This document shows, in pieces, positions 32,425-41,183 of a stretch of 64,000 bases of DNA. How positions within the stretch are numbered: the first letter of the stretch is position 1; each line of letters begins with the position of its first letter. The notes beneath the pieces were generated by a model that made no database searches, was not told the origin of the DNA, and saw nothing but the letters and a program-made list of their open reading frames with translations. Source of the DNA: Paenirhizobium cremeum (GTDB lineage: Bacteria > Pseudomonadota > Alphaproteobacteria > Rhizobiales > Rhizobiaceae); assembly GCF_022884085.1 (NCBI RefSeq), contig NZ_JAGGCS010000001.1, forward strand, positions 248,001 through 312,000, written 5' to 3'. A program made the position numbers and the translations under genes.

Positions 32425-33618
32425 GTGGCAAAACCCGCACAACCCAAGATCCGCTACGTCGCATGGAGGCGCGGTCGCCCGCGCTTCGAACCCTCGCCGA
32501 CGCTGCGCGCCAGGGGCTACCAGGGCCACGACCTGAAAACCGACGCCGGCGAGTGGATGGCGGAAGCCGAGGCCCGCGAATGGTCGGCAGGCTTCGCCCG
32601 CGCGCTCGAGGAGGAGGCCCGGCAGCAGAGGCGCAAGCGCGGACGGCCGAAGGCCCCGTCCGGCCTGCCTCTGGCGCGTCGCTCGCTATCGGTCGGCGAC
32701 CTGCTCGAAGACTGGCTGAACCTGCATCACAACCCGTCGATCGGCGATCTGAGGCCGAACACGCTGCGCTATTACCGCCAGCAGCTCGCCGTCATCGAGA
32801 CGCGCGCGCCGGATATCTGGAACGCCGCGGCCGAGGCTCTGGAAAAGAGCATTTGCATCGGCCTCTATGACAAGCTGCGCCGCGACGCCGGCCTTCACAC
32901 GGCCTCCGCAACGCTGCGCATTCTCGGCATCGGCCTGCAATGGGGCATGGATCGCGGCCGCCTGCCATCGATGATCGTCAACCCGGCCCACAAGCTCAAG
33001 ATGAGGACGCCCGCCCCGCGCATCCGCTTCGGCACGCGCGAGGAGATTGCCCATCTGGTCGCCACAGCCGATGCCATGGGCCGTCCCGAAGGCGGCGACA
33101 TGGTGACGCTCGCCGTCTGGTCCGGCCAGCGCCAGGCCGACCGTCTGGCCTTCACCTATTCGAGCCGGCGGGGCGGCCGCATCGATTTCCGCCAGGAAAA
33201 GACACGGGCGCTGGTCTCGATCGTCGAGGCCCCGGAGCTCTCCCAGCGGCTGGCGGCGGCCATGGAGAGGCGCAGGCAGGCGGAAGTGATCTCCCCCTAT
33301 GTCATCCTCGACGAACGCCGCTGGCTGCCCTTCCAGCCGGATTACTGGCGCCATCTGTTCGCCGACATCCGCTCCGCCGCGGCAAGGACCATGCCGAGCC
33401 TCAAGACGCTGCGCGACCAGGACCTTCGCGATACCGCCGTCACATGGCTCGCCATGGCCGGCTGCACCATCCCCGAGATCTGCGCCATCACCGGCCACTC
33501 CTTCGTGACCGCCAACACCATCATGAAACACTACCTCGCCCTCAACGAGGAACTGGCCGACAGCGCCATGGCGAAGATGGTCGCATGGTTCGAAGGCAAG
33601 GAAGGAAAATCACAATGA
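32425..33618 (+). CDS. int: Tyrosine-type phage integrase, 397 aa
   Basis: GTG 32425 follows the previous stop by two bases. The N-terminal 90 residues include a basic arm-binding-like segment (KRGRPKAPSGLPLAR), then a SAM-like core-binding domain (about 90-190) and a catalytic domain. Catalytic residues: Arg 236 (WSGQRQADRL), Lys 259, Arg 335 (DLRD), His 358 (ITGHSF) and nucleophile Tyr 370 (KHYLAL). The usual His before D-L-R is Gln (332). It catalyses integration at the adjacent tRNA-Lys. It ends with an ATGA overlap. Confidence 0.93.
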   Translation: MAKPAQPKIRYVAWRRGRPRFEPSPTLRARGYQGHDLKTDAGEWMAEAEAREWSAGFARALEEEARQQRRKRGRPKAPSGLPLARRSLSVGDLLEDWLNLHHNPSIGDLRPNTLRYYRQQLAVIETRAPDIWNAAAEALEKSICIGLYDKLRRDAGLHTASATLRILGIGLQWGMDRGRLPSMIVNPAHKLKMRTPAPRIRFGTREEIAHLVATADAMGRPEGGDMVTLAVWSGQRQADRLAFTYSSRRGGRIDFRQEKTRALVSIVEAPELSQRLAAAMERRRQAEVISPYVILDERRWLPFQPDYWRHLFADIRSAAARTMPSLKTLRDQDLRDTAVTWLAMAGCTIPEICAITGHSFVTANTIMKHYLALNEELADSAMAKMVAWFEGKEGKSQ

Positions 33619-33833
33619 CACCCGATCAAGACGAACGGCGCTACTATGCGCGCTCCGCATCCGATAGAACTGATGAATGGCCGTTCTGGTTTGTCGCAGA
33701 CAAACAGCAGGGAGGATTAAACGTCACCGTCCGGCTCTTCCCCGGTCTCGAAGGCTGCCTGCCATTCGTTGATCGACGTACTGCTGTCGCGATAGCCGCC
33801 GACGCCAACAGCACTACCCGCCTGAAGTATTGA
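33615..33833 (+). CDS. Hypothetical protein downstream of integrase, 72 aa
   Basis: MTPDQDERRYYARSASDRTD is followed by EWPFWFVADKQQGGLNVTVR, an alpha/beta protein; no domain recognised. It is coupled to the integrase gene by ATGA and is the last gene before the att region. Confidence 0.58.
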   Translation: MTPDQDERRYYARSASDRTDEWPFWFVADKQQGGLNVTVRLFPGLEGCLPFVDRRTAVAIAADANSTTRLKY

Positions 33834-33847
33834 CCACGCTGCTTTTC

Positions 33848-33911
33848 ATACGTCCGACCACATCCGACATATCGAAGCTGATCGTCGGAAAGCGGTCGGT
33901 AAAACGTCGGA
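33848..33911. promoter_or_regulatory. Phased TCCGAC/GTCGGA sites, possible integrase arm sites
   Basis: TCCGAC starts at 33853 and 33863; the inverted form GTCGGA starts at 33884 and 33906 with GTCGGT at 33895. Spacing is 10 bp for the first pair and 11 bp between the others, so all lie on one helical face. Position between integrase gene and tRNA 3' end fits arm-type sites of an att region. The ATACGTCCGAC 11-mer recurs in the hairpin at 17238-17264. Confidence 0.66.
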
Positions 33912-33947
33912 TAAGTCAGCGCTTGACACTGAAAAAACTGAGGAAGA

Positions 33948-34023
<76 letters not shown>

Positions 34024-34148
34024 GTCAGCACCGTCCGACGGTGTGAGAGGGCGTATAAACAGGATCGGCGCTGTTGTCCAGCGCCGAAACCAAAAATCTT
34101 GTCCGCTTTGTCAAAAAAATTTCGAAAACTTGGATTTTCCCAGCATTT

Positions 34149-35081
34149 TCAAATATCTAGGACACCAGTGGCAAAACGGACCGCCTGTCCACCGATCCGC
34201 GCTCGTGAAATCTCGCCGTCCTTGGCGTCGATATGCAGGTGAATGTAGGACGGCCGCTTCATCTCCACTCCCTGCTCCACCATCAGCGGATGATGTCCAT
34301 CCGGCAAAGCGTCGAAATAGCGGATCGCGCCGGAAAGCGCGGCCACTGCGGAGCCGGTCGCCGGGTCCTCGCTAATGCCCATGTCGGGCGAAAACATCCG
34401 CGCATGGAACTTCGCCCCGTGATTGACGCCGCCGCGACAATAGACATAGGCCGAGGTGAGCGCGCCCTCGCAGAGCGGCGCCGTCCGCTCCCAGAGCTGG
34501 GTATCGAAATCCACCCGCTCGACCGCGTTGAGATTGTGTACCGGCACAAGGAGGAAGGGAACGCCGGCGCTCCAAACCGAGGGAACGTGATTCTCGAAAC
34601 CGAGATCGGTAATCTTCAGCGACAGGGCGTCGGCTATGCCCTGCCGATCCAGCGCCAGATCGTAGCGCATGGAGGTTTTCGGCAAATCGAACTCCGCAAA
34701 GCTCGCCTCCCCCGCCCGCAACCGCACGGCGCAGCGCACCGGACCGACATTCTCCTCCAGCACCGAGACGAGATCGAGATTGCCGTCGTTGTCGCCATAG
34801 GCACGCTCAGCGAGCGCGATGGCGGCACCGACGGTCGGATGGCCGGCGAACGGCAGTTCGCGCGCGGACGTGAAGATACGCACCCGCGCACTATGCGAGC
34901 CATTCGCCGCCTTGAGGACGAACACCGTTTCCGAGAGGTTCATTTCCGCCGCGACGGCCTGCATCGCCGCATCGCTCAGATCTTCCGCGTCAAAAACGAC
35001 GGCGAGAGGATTGCCGGCGAGTTTCCGGTCGGTGAACACATCGTAGATGGCATAAGGTCGCGACAAGGCTGATCTCCGCAT
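34149..35081 (-). CDS. PhzF-family isomerase, 310 aa
   Basis: MRRSALSRPYAIYDVFTDRK with GNPLAVVFDAEDLSD and later ELPFAGHPTVGAAIAL are PhzF signatures, as is DMGISEDPATGSAVAALSGA near the C-terminus. The family has a diaminopimelate-epimerase fold and isomerises enolic substrates; Glu in LSETVF is the usual catalytic residue position. ATG 35081 has CAGGAAA upstream. Substrate unknown. No operon partners on this side. Confidence 0.9.
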   Translation of the reverse strand: MRRSALSRPYAIYDVFTDRKLAGNPLAVVFDAEDLSDAAMQAVAAEMNLSETVFVLKAANGSHSARVRIFTSARELPFAGHPTVGAAIALAERAYGDNDGNLDLVSVLEENVGPVRCAVRLRAGEASFAEFDLPKTSMRYDLALDRQGIADALSLKITDLGFENHVPSVWSAGVPFLLVPVHNLNAVERVDFDTQLWERTAPLCEGALTSAYVYCRGGVNHGAKFHARMFSPDMGISEDPATGSAVAALSGAIRYFDALPDGHHPLMVEQGVEMKRPSYIHLHIDAKDGEISRARIGGQAVRFATGVLDI

Positions 35082-35176
35082 TTTCCTGCATTCCGAACCT
35101 CGGAGACTGCCCGACCTTGGCCGAACGTGCAAGCAAGCAGAAGGGCTAGCACCCTCCTGCCCGCGACTGGGAAAAT

Positions 35177-35938
35177 TCAGTCCGGGATGCGACCGGACTG
35201 CCGGCGCTCATCGAAAAACCACTCCAGGAGCGGCAACATCGCCCTGTTGTAGAAGTGGGTATGGGGGTCGGCGGTGCGGATCGCAACCGCTCCGGCAATC
35301 TCCTTTTCCTCATCGACCAGCATATGCGCGGCGATGCGATCGAGCAGCCTCGTGGCCGGTTCGTCGAACCGGAAACACTGAAGAATGATGAGCCGCCGGT
35401 TCCGGTAGCTGCCGAAGAGCCGTCCGTCGCTGGAAGCCTGCGCAAGATCGAGCCCGGTCTCCTCCCGCACCTCGCGCCGCATATTGCCGCCGAGATCGCA
35501 ATAACCGTCCACGATATCGCTGCGGTCGAGCGAGCCGGCCGCGAAATAGACCTGGCCGGCATTGGCGGTGTGAGACGCCATCTCCACCGCGATGAGCGCG
35601 TCGTCGGAGGAGATGATGACGGGAAAGCAGGCCGCGTGAAAAGCGCCCAGTCCCTCAGGCTGCCGACGCCACCAGAGAAACGTGGAATAGGGCGCGATAA
35701 AGGCCTCGCCCTTCAGCGTGCCGTCGCGAAAGTCGAGCTTGTGCTGAAGCACCATGTCACCATCGAAGAGCGCCGGCTTCTCGGCGATTTCGGCCTTCCA
35801 GTTCTCGGCCGCTGCCGTCTTGTGCGCGACATGGAAGGGATGTTCGCCTTCAAGCACCCGCAGGCTGATATCCCTCATTGGAAAAACCCGCCCGTCACCG
35901 GGCATTCCCGTCTGGTCGCAAAGGAGAAGTTCGTTCAT
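35177..35938 (-). CDS. NUDIX hydrolase, 253 aa
   Basis: The NUDIX box GGNMRREVREETGLDL lies near residue 150, preceded by a beta-rich N-terminal half with no recognised fold (MNELLLCDQTGMPGDGRVFP). ATG 35938 overlaps the stop of the upstream gene (ATGA). It should hydrolyse a nucleoside-diphosphate-linked substrate; the particular one is not predictable. Coupling to the endonuclease/phosphatase gene suggests related nucleotide handling. Confidence 0.85.
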   Translation of the reverse strand: MNELLLCDQTGMPGDGRVFPMRDISLRVLEGEHPFHVAHKTAAAENWKAEIAEKPALFDGDMVLQHKLDFRDGTLKGEAFIAPYSTFLWWRRQPEGLGAFHAACFPVIISSDDALIAVEMASHTANAGQVYFAAGSLDRSDIVDGYCDLGGNMRREVREETGLDLAQASSDGRLFGSYRNRRLIILQCFRFDEPATRLLDRIAAHMLVDEEKEIAGAVAIRTADPHTHFYNRAMLPLLEWFFDERRQSGRIPD

Positions 35939-37044
35939 GGAATATCCAGGGAGATGACGATGGGGCAATGGTCGGAGGCCTTCGGACGATCCCAGCCGAT
36001 ACGCGGATAGCGTTCGACCGCCTGGCCCGGTGGAAAGACCGTTCGGAATGGCTGGCCGGCACGAACGATATCGGGGCTGCGGCCGGGATTGGCGGCGGAA
36101 AGGGCGGGCGAAAGCCAGATGTAATCGAGCTGGCAGAGATGCTGCTCCGCCGGCCCGCGGGCATGATAGAGCGTCCAGCGATCGAGGGGCTCCCGCCGCA
36201 GCATCACGTTTTCCACAAACCCGTCGGCGGAAAAGACATCGAGCGCGCTCGGTCGCGTATCCCGGTATTCGAAGCGATAGCCGGCTCTCCGGTCGCCGAT
36301 CACCTCCACGCGCTCCTGATAGTCGTTCATGTCGCCGCAGATGGCGAAGTTCTTGTCGGCCGTCTCCCCCTTGCCGAAACGCTGCTCGATGATGTGGCGC
36401 ACAGCCTTCGTCTCCGCCTCGCGAATGGGCATCGTCGCAGTGCGCCCATCGACGCCGTCCCGGCCATTGGTCATCGATTTGAAATGCACGACGTAAAGCG
36501 TGAACGGTCGCCCTCCGACAAGGAGATCGAGCTCCAGGCAGTCCCGCTTGAAGATGCGGTCGTCCGGCTTGGCGTAATTTGCGAGTTCCGGCGTGAAAAG
36601 CCCGAGATCGTCATAGGTCAACGCCGCATGGCTCTTGATGTCGGAGACCGCAATCGTCTCGCCATCGCGGGTCTGCTCGCGCATCATCACGCCCACATCG
36701 ATGCCGCGGCTGTCATTGCCCTCGACGAGATATTTGTGCCGATAGCCGGCGCCCATCATTCGGAAGAGGTAACCGTATTCGAAGTTCTGCAGCGCGGCCA
36801 TGTTGTCGACCTCCTGCAGGCAGAGAATGTCGGCATCCATATCGGCAATCGCCAGCGCCGAAAGCTGCCGGGTATCGTCGGTCGACGCCACGACGCGGGC
36901 CGCCTCCAGCCTCTGATAGTCCTGCTCGTTTCGCATATCGAACAGCTTCAGCACGCGATCCTGGCGCAACTGGTTGCGAAACCCGGTGAAATCGAAGCGT
37001 GTCATCAGGTTCTCGATGTTGAACGTACCCAGTCTCAACGCCAT
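35935..37044 (-). CDS. Endonuclease/exonuclease/phosphatase family protein, 369 aa
   Basis: MALRLGTFNIENLMTRFDFT, then DILCLQEVDNMAAL, VVHFKSMTNGRD, NFAICGDMNDYQERVEVIGD and KASDHCPIVISLDIP contain all motifs of the family (N in FNIEN, E in QEVD, H in VHF, D/N in GDMND, D/H in SDHCP). Substrates in this family include DNA, phosphoinositides and sphingomyelin. No signal peptide is seen. The start is ATG 37044, or ATG 37053 three codons upstream. Confidence 0.88.
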   Translation of the reverse strand: MALRLGTFNIENLMTRFDFTGFRNQLRQDRVLKLFDMRNEQDYQRLEAARVVASTDDTRQLSALAIADMDADILCLQEVDNMAALQNFEYGYLFRMMGAGYRHKYLVEGNDSRGIDVGVMMREQTRDGETIAVSDIKSHAALTYDDLGLFTPELANYAKPDDRIFKRDCLELDLLVGGRPFTLYVVHFKSMTNGRDGVDGRTATMPIREAETKAVRHIIEQRFGKGETADKNFAICGDMNDYQERVEVIGDRRAGYRFEYRDTRPSALDVFSADGFVENVMLRREPLDRWTLYHARGPAEQHLCQLDYIWLSPALSAANPGRSPDIVRAGQPFRTVFPPGQAVERYPRIGWDRPKASDHCPIVISLDIP

Positions 37045-37193
37045 GCAAATCATCCATCACAAGGTCACGCGGACGAACGGCGCGCCCGCACCGGTAAGGA
37101 TAACGACTAATGATCGCGCCGTCATGAACGGCGGATGATGAAATTGTCCGGGGGAAGCCCGCACCGTATCGGTTGCCGGAAGATCGCCCCGCG

Positions 37194-38222
37194 TTAGAGC
37201 CGCCAAGCCTTGCTGAGCACGACCTTCACCCGGTCTCCCCGCATTGCCGGTTGCCGGCCATGGGCACGCAGAACCTGTCCGTCATCGAGCCGCAGCCGCA
37301 GGGCATAGCGTTCACCCTCATAGAGCGCGGTCTCGATGGTGGCGTTCAGTCCTTCAGAACCGAGAAGGACATCCTGCGGGCGGACCAGTATGTCGATCGT
37401 TCCGCCGCCGGCGCGCCCCTGCATCATGAGCGGTGCAAGCCGTTGCCAGTCGAGTTCCCGGTTGTCGTCGCCGCTTGCAGGAATGCTGAGGACGGCTCCC
37501 TGCCCGATCAACGAGCCGACCAGCCGACCCTCCGGACGCGCATAGATTTCAGCCGGCGCCGCCACCTGCAATAACCTGCCTTCGGACATGACGGCAATGT
37601 CGGTGGCAAGCGCCATCGCCTCGGCCTGGTCATGGGTGACATAAACCATGGTCGCGCCGGAACGCGCATGAAATTCGCGGAAGGTTTCTTCCATCTCCTG
37701 GCGCAGATGCCGGTCGAGATTGGCAAGCGGCTCGTCGAGCAGCACCACATCCGGGTCCGTCACTAGACTACGCGCCAGCGCCACCCGCTGGCGCTGCCCG
37801 CCGGAAAGATCCGCCGGACGGCGCTCGGCATATTGCTCGAGCCGCACCGACCTTAGCGCCTCGCCGACCTTCTCGCGATAACGCTCGCCGGAAACGCCCC
37901 GCACCTTCAGCGGATAGCCGACATTGGCCGCAACAGTCATATGCGGCCAGAGCGCGTAGGACTGGAACACCATGGCCATGTTGCGCCGCTCCGGAGGAAC
38001 CGCTCCCGACGCATCGGATAACACGCGCTCGCCGAGCAAGATGGAACCGTCGCTTGGCGTCTCGAAGCCGGCGATCATCCGGAGAACCGTCGTCTTGCCG
38101 CAACCTGACGGTCCGAGCAGCGCCAGAAAACCGCCGTCGCGGATTTTAAGCGACACGTCGTTCACGGCCGGCTTGCCGGTACCGTAATCCTTGCAGAGCT
38201 TGTGCAGTATCAGTTTCGCCAA
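37194..38222 (-). CDS. Ferric-type ABC transporter ATP-binding protein, 342 aa
   Basis: Walker A GPSGCGKTT, the ABC signature LSGGQRQRVALARSLV, Walker B DPDVVLLDEPLANLD and the switch His in YVTHDQAEAMA are all present. A C-terminal regulatory TOBE-like domain follows (IDILVRPQDVLLGSEG). The domain set fits FbpC-type import ATPases (342 residues). It overlaps the permease gene by 13 bp, last of the three-gene importer operon. Confidence 0.92.
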   Translation of the reverse strand: MAKLILHKLCKDYGTGKPAVNDVSLKIRDGGFLALLGPSGCGKTTVLRMIAGFETPSDGSILLGERVLSDASGAVPPERRNMAMVFQSYALWPHMTVAANVGYPLKVRGVSGERYREKVGEALRSVRLEQYAERRPADLSGGQRQRVALARSLVTDPDVVLLDEPLANLDRHLRQEMEETFREFHARSGATMVYVTHDQAEAMALATDIAVMSEGRLLQVAAPAEIYARPEGRLVGSLIGQGAVLSIPASGDDNRELDWQRLAPLMMQGRAGGGTIDILVRPQDVLLGSEGLNATIETALYEGERYALRLRLDDGQVLRAHGRQPAMRGDRVKVVLSKAWRL

Positions 38223-39904
38223 GGAACGACTCCTTTCGGCAGCCGCGCCGCCATCAGTTCAAGCAGCAGCATCAGCAACACGACCATCGCCACCACCAGC
38301 ACGGAAAGCGCCGAGGCAAGATCATAGGAGCCGCTGTCGTCGAGATTGTAGATCGCCACGCCGAGCGTCTGCGTTCCTGCGGACCACAGAAGAGCGGATA
38401 CCGTGAGTTCGTTGCAGGCGATCAGGAAGACGAGGATGACCGACGCGCCCGCCGCCGGCGCAATCAGTGGCACGATGATATCGACGAGCCGCCGCCAGAA
38501 ACCGGCTCCCGACAGACGCGCCGCCTCCTCGAGCGCTGGATCGAGCTGTCGCAGCGCACTGACCACGGGCTTCAGGCCTACCGCGAAGAAGCTCGAGAAA
38601 TAGGCGGCGAGAATGATCCAGATCGTGCCGTAGATCGTCACCCCGAGCAAAGGCAAGGGCGCCGCGAAGACCAGGATGAAGGCGACGGAAATCACGATAC
38701 CCGGCAGCGCATAGGGTATCTCGATCATGGCCGAAAGCGCAGCGGCAAGACGGCGGCCTCCCCGTGTCAGCGCATAGCCCGTCAGCACCCCGATCACCAG
38801 CAGCCCGAAGGCGGTGGCCGAAGCAAGAAAGATCGAGTTTGCGAAGGCAGTGCGCGTCACCTTCTGGCGGAACAGGATTTCCTCGTAGGCGGCAAAGGAC
38901 GCCGTCTTCAACGACAGCGCCACGCCATAAGCGGGCACCAGCGATGCGGAAACGAGTGCGACGAAAGGCGCGATCAGGATCGCGAAAAGCAGGAGCCACA
39001 GAAGAAGCTCGAGGGGCAATCGCATCCCGCCGAGCCGGAACGTCGCGGATGCGCCCGAAAGCCCGATGACACGATAATCCCTGCCCTTCAATGCCTGCTC
39101 CTGGACCTGCAGTCCGACCACCGCCATGACGGCGATCATGCCGGAGAGCACCGCAATGTCGCCGAAGGTACTGGTGCCGAAGCTGGCGAAGCGGGCGTAG
39201 ACCAGCGTCGGCAGCGTGTAGATCGACGCGGGAATACCGAGGATCGCCGGAATGCCGAAATTGCCGACGCCGGAGACGAAGGCCATGGCCGCGCCCGCGA
39301 TCAATCCCGGTAAAGACAACGGCAGAATGATGTCCTTCAGCACCTGCCAGGGAGAGGCGCCGGCAAGTTTTGCGGCCTCGATGCCATCGCGCGGCAGGGC
39401 AAGAAGCCCGGCGCGAAGCGACAGAAAAACCAGCGGCGAATGTTGCACGCCGTAAAGCAATGCGATTCCGCCGATCGAATAGAGCGGCTGGGCGCTGCCG
39501 AGCGGCGGCGCAAGCCCGAGCGCCTTGAGGAGCGGGCTCGACGGCCCCGTCATGCCGACCCAGGAAAGCGCCGTCACCTGTGGCGGGATCATCGTCGGAA
39601 GCATGAAGAGAAAACTCAGCAGCCACTTGCCGCGGATGTCGGCGAGTGTCAGCGCCAGGGCGAAAACACCGCCGATCGCAACGGCGAAGATCATGCCGAG
39701 GACAGAAGTCGTCAACGTGTTGAGCGCGGCTGTCCATACCGCCGGATCCGCCAGCAATTCGAGCGCCTTGCCGGACAGGATCGAGGAAATACCGGCCATC
39801 ACCAGCCTTGCGAGCGGCAGCACGCAAAGGCCCGCAACCACGGCCGTGACAAAAGGAAACAGCCAGCGGGGCTGGCTGTTCGCATTGACGGGAAGACGCG
39901 GCAT
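38210..39904 (-). CDS. Ferric-type ABC transporter permease, 564 aa
   Basis: Twelve hydrophobic spans in two halves, each with an EAA-like loop (GIEAAKLAGASPWQVLKDII in the first; LEEAARLSGAGFWRRLVDII in the second), identify a fused FbpB-type permease. Both loops contact the ATPase. It begins 12 bp after the binding-protein gene. Substrate inferred from the binding protein. Confidence 0.92.
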   Translation of the reverse strand: MPRLPVNANSQPRWLFPFVTAVVAGLCVLPLARLVMAGISSILSGKALELLADPAVWTAALNTLTTSVLGMIFAVAIGGVFALALTLADIRGKWLLSFLFMLPTMIPPQVTALSWVGMTGPSSPLLKALGLAPPLGSAQPLYSIGGIALLYGVQHSPLVFLSLRAGLLALPRDGIEAAKLAGASPWQVLKDIILPLSLPGLIAGAAMAFVSGVGNFGIPAILGIPASIYTLPTLVYARFASFGTSTFGDIAVLSGMIAVMAVVGLQVQEQALKGRDYRVIGLSGASATFRLGGMRLPLELLLWLLLFAILIAPFVALVSASLVPAYGVALSLKTASFAAYEEILFRQKVTRTAFANSIFLASATAFGLLVIGVLTGYALTRGGRRLAAALSAMIEIPYALPGIVISVAFILVFAAPLPLLGVTIYGTIWIILAAYFSSFFAVGLKPVVSALRQLDPALEEAARLSGAGFWRRLVDIIVPLIAPAAGASVILVFLIACNELTVSALLWSAGTQTLGVAIYNLDDSGSYDLASALSVLVVAMVVLLMLLLELMAARLPKGVVPWRN

Positions 39905-39915
39905 GAGCCCTTCGA

Positions 39916-40896
39916 TCAGTTCGTGCCGAAGATGCCGGAGAAGCTCTTCAGGTCTTCGTCCGTTGCCTTCAGCGCGGCAGCGGCATCGATCGGGAGAACC
40001 TTGATGGTGTCGCGAGCCGGGAAACCTTCGGGAACGGCCATGCCGTTGCGGGCCGGGATGTAGCCGAGTTTCAGGAAGGCTTCCTGACCCTTTTCGGAAA
40101 GCACGTAATCGACGAACTTCTTCGCGGCCTCTGCGTTCTTGGTGGTGGAGAGAATGCCGACCGGCTCGGTGACGGCGGAAACGCCTTCTTCCGGGAAAAC
40201 GAACTCCACCGGGGCGCCCTTGGCCTTTTCGCGGATCGGCATGTAGTCGACCACGACGCCATAGGCCTTCTCGCCGGAGGCAACGGACTTCAGCACGGCG
40301 CCGTTGCCGCCGGAGGCGATGGCGCCGTTGGCCTGCAATTCCTTGTAATAATCCCAGCCGAGCGAGGGAACACCCGCGAGCGTCTGGGCATGAATGAGAG
40401 CGGCGCCCGAGGTGAGCGGGCTCGGCATGGTCACCAGGCCCTTGGCTTCAGGCTTGGCCAGATCTTTCCAGCTCGTCGGCTTCATCCCAGCCGCCGTATT
40501 GTACATGATGCCGGTGGTGATGAGCTTGGTGGAATAGTAGAAACCGTCGGCGTCATAGAGCGCCTTGTCGTAATTTGCCGCTTCCGGTGACTTGTAGGCC
40601 AGAAGTTGGCCGGCCTGCTTCATGCGTTCGAGCGTGACCGTGTCGGCAATCAGCAGCACGTCGGCGACCGGATTGCCGGCCTCGATTTCGGCCATCAGCT
40701 TCGCCATGATCTTCGGCGTGCCGTCGCGTACCCAGTCGACCTTGATGTCGGGATTGGCGGCCATGAAGCCATCGACCGTCGCCTGCGCATCTTCGTTCGG
40801 CTGGCTGGTGTAGAGCACCAGATTGGCGGCATCGGCCGTAACGGCCATGAAGCCGAAGGCGGCAAGCGCGGTGAAGGCGGAAAGCAGAGTTTTCAT
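39916..40896 (-). CDS. ABC transporter substrate-binding protein, 326 aa
   Basis: A signal peptide (MKTLLSAFTALAAFGFMAVT then ADA) precedes NLVLYTSQPNEDAQATVDGF and KVDWVRDGTPKIMAKLMAEI, typical of FbpA/AfuA-like periplasmic proteins. Late tyrosines as in FbpA are not certain; relatives in this family bind iron, putrescine, phosphonate or other ligands. ATG 40896 is preferred over the one at 40899. First gene of the importer operon, reading toward its permease. Confidence 0.85.
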   Translation of the reverse strand: MKTLLSAFTALAAFGFMAVTADAANLVLYTSQPNEDAQATVDGFMAANPDIKVDWVRDGTPKIMAKLMAEIEAGNPVADVLLIADTVTLERMKQAGQLLAYKSPEAANYDKALYDADGFYYSTKLITTGIMYNTAAGMKPTSWKDLAKPEAKGLVTMPSPLTSGAALIHAQTLAGVPSLGWDYYKELQANGAIASGGNGAVLKSVASGEKAYGVVVDYMPIREKAKGAPVEFVFPEEGVSAVTEPVGILSTTKNAEAAKKFVDYVLSEKGQEAFLKLGYIPARNGMAVPEGFPARDTIKVLPIDAAAALKATDEDLKSFSGIFGTN

Positions 40897-41183
40897 CAAA
40901 ACGTCCTCGTGTGGGTGAGACGCCGCTGATTAGTGCCGCCATATAACACGTGCATGACACTCAGCTTTCTTTCCCGACAAAAATGCCGGGTTACGGCTCG
41001 GGTTACGGCTTCCGGAGGCAAGATGCATCGGCAGGGAGAAAGACGGTCCTGCCGCTGCTGCGATGCGGCGATATCCCGAGACTTTTATGGGTTCCATGCG
41101 CTTCGCCTAATCTTGGCCGTTGCAGGCATTCGCGAATACTGCGATGGCGAAGGGATCATTCGACGGGGGAGCAAGGAAGAGAC

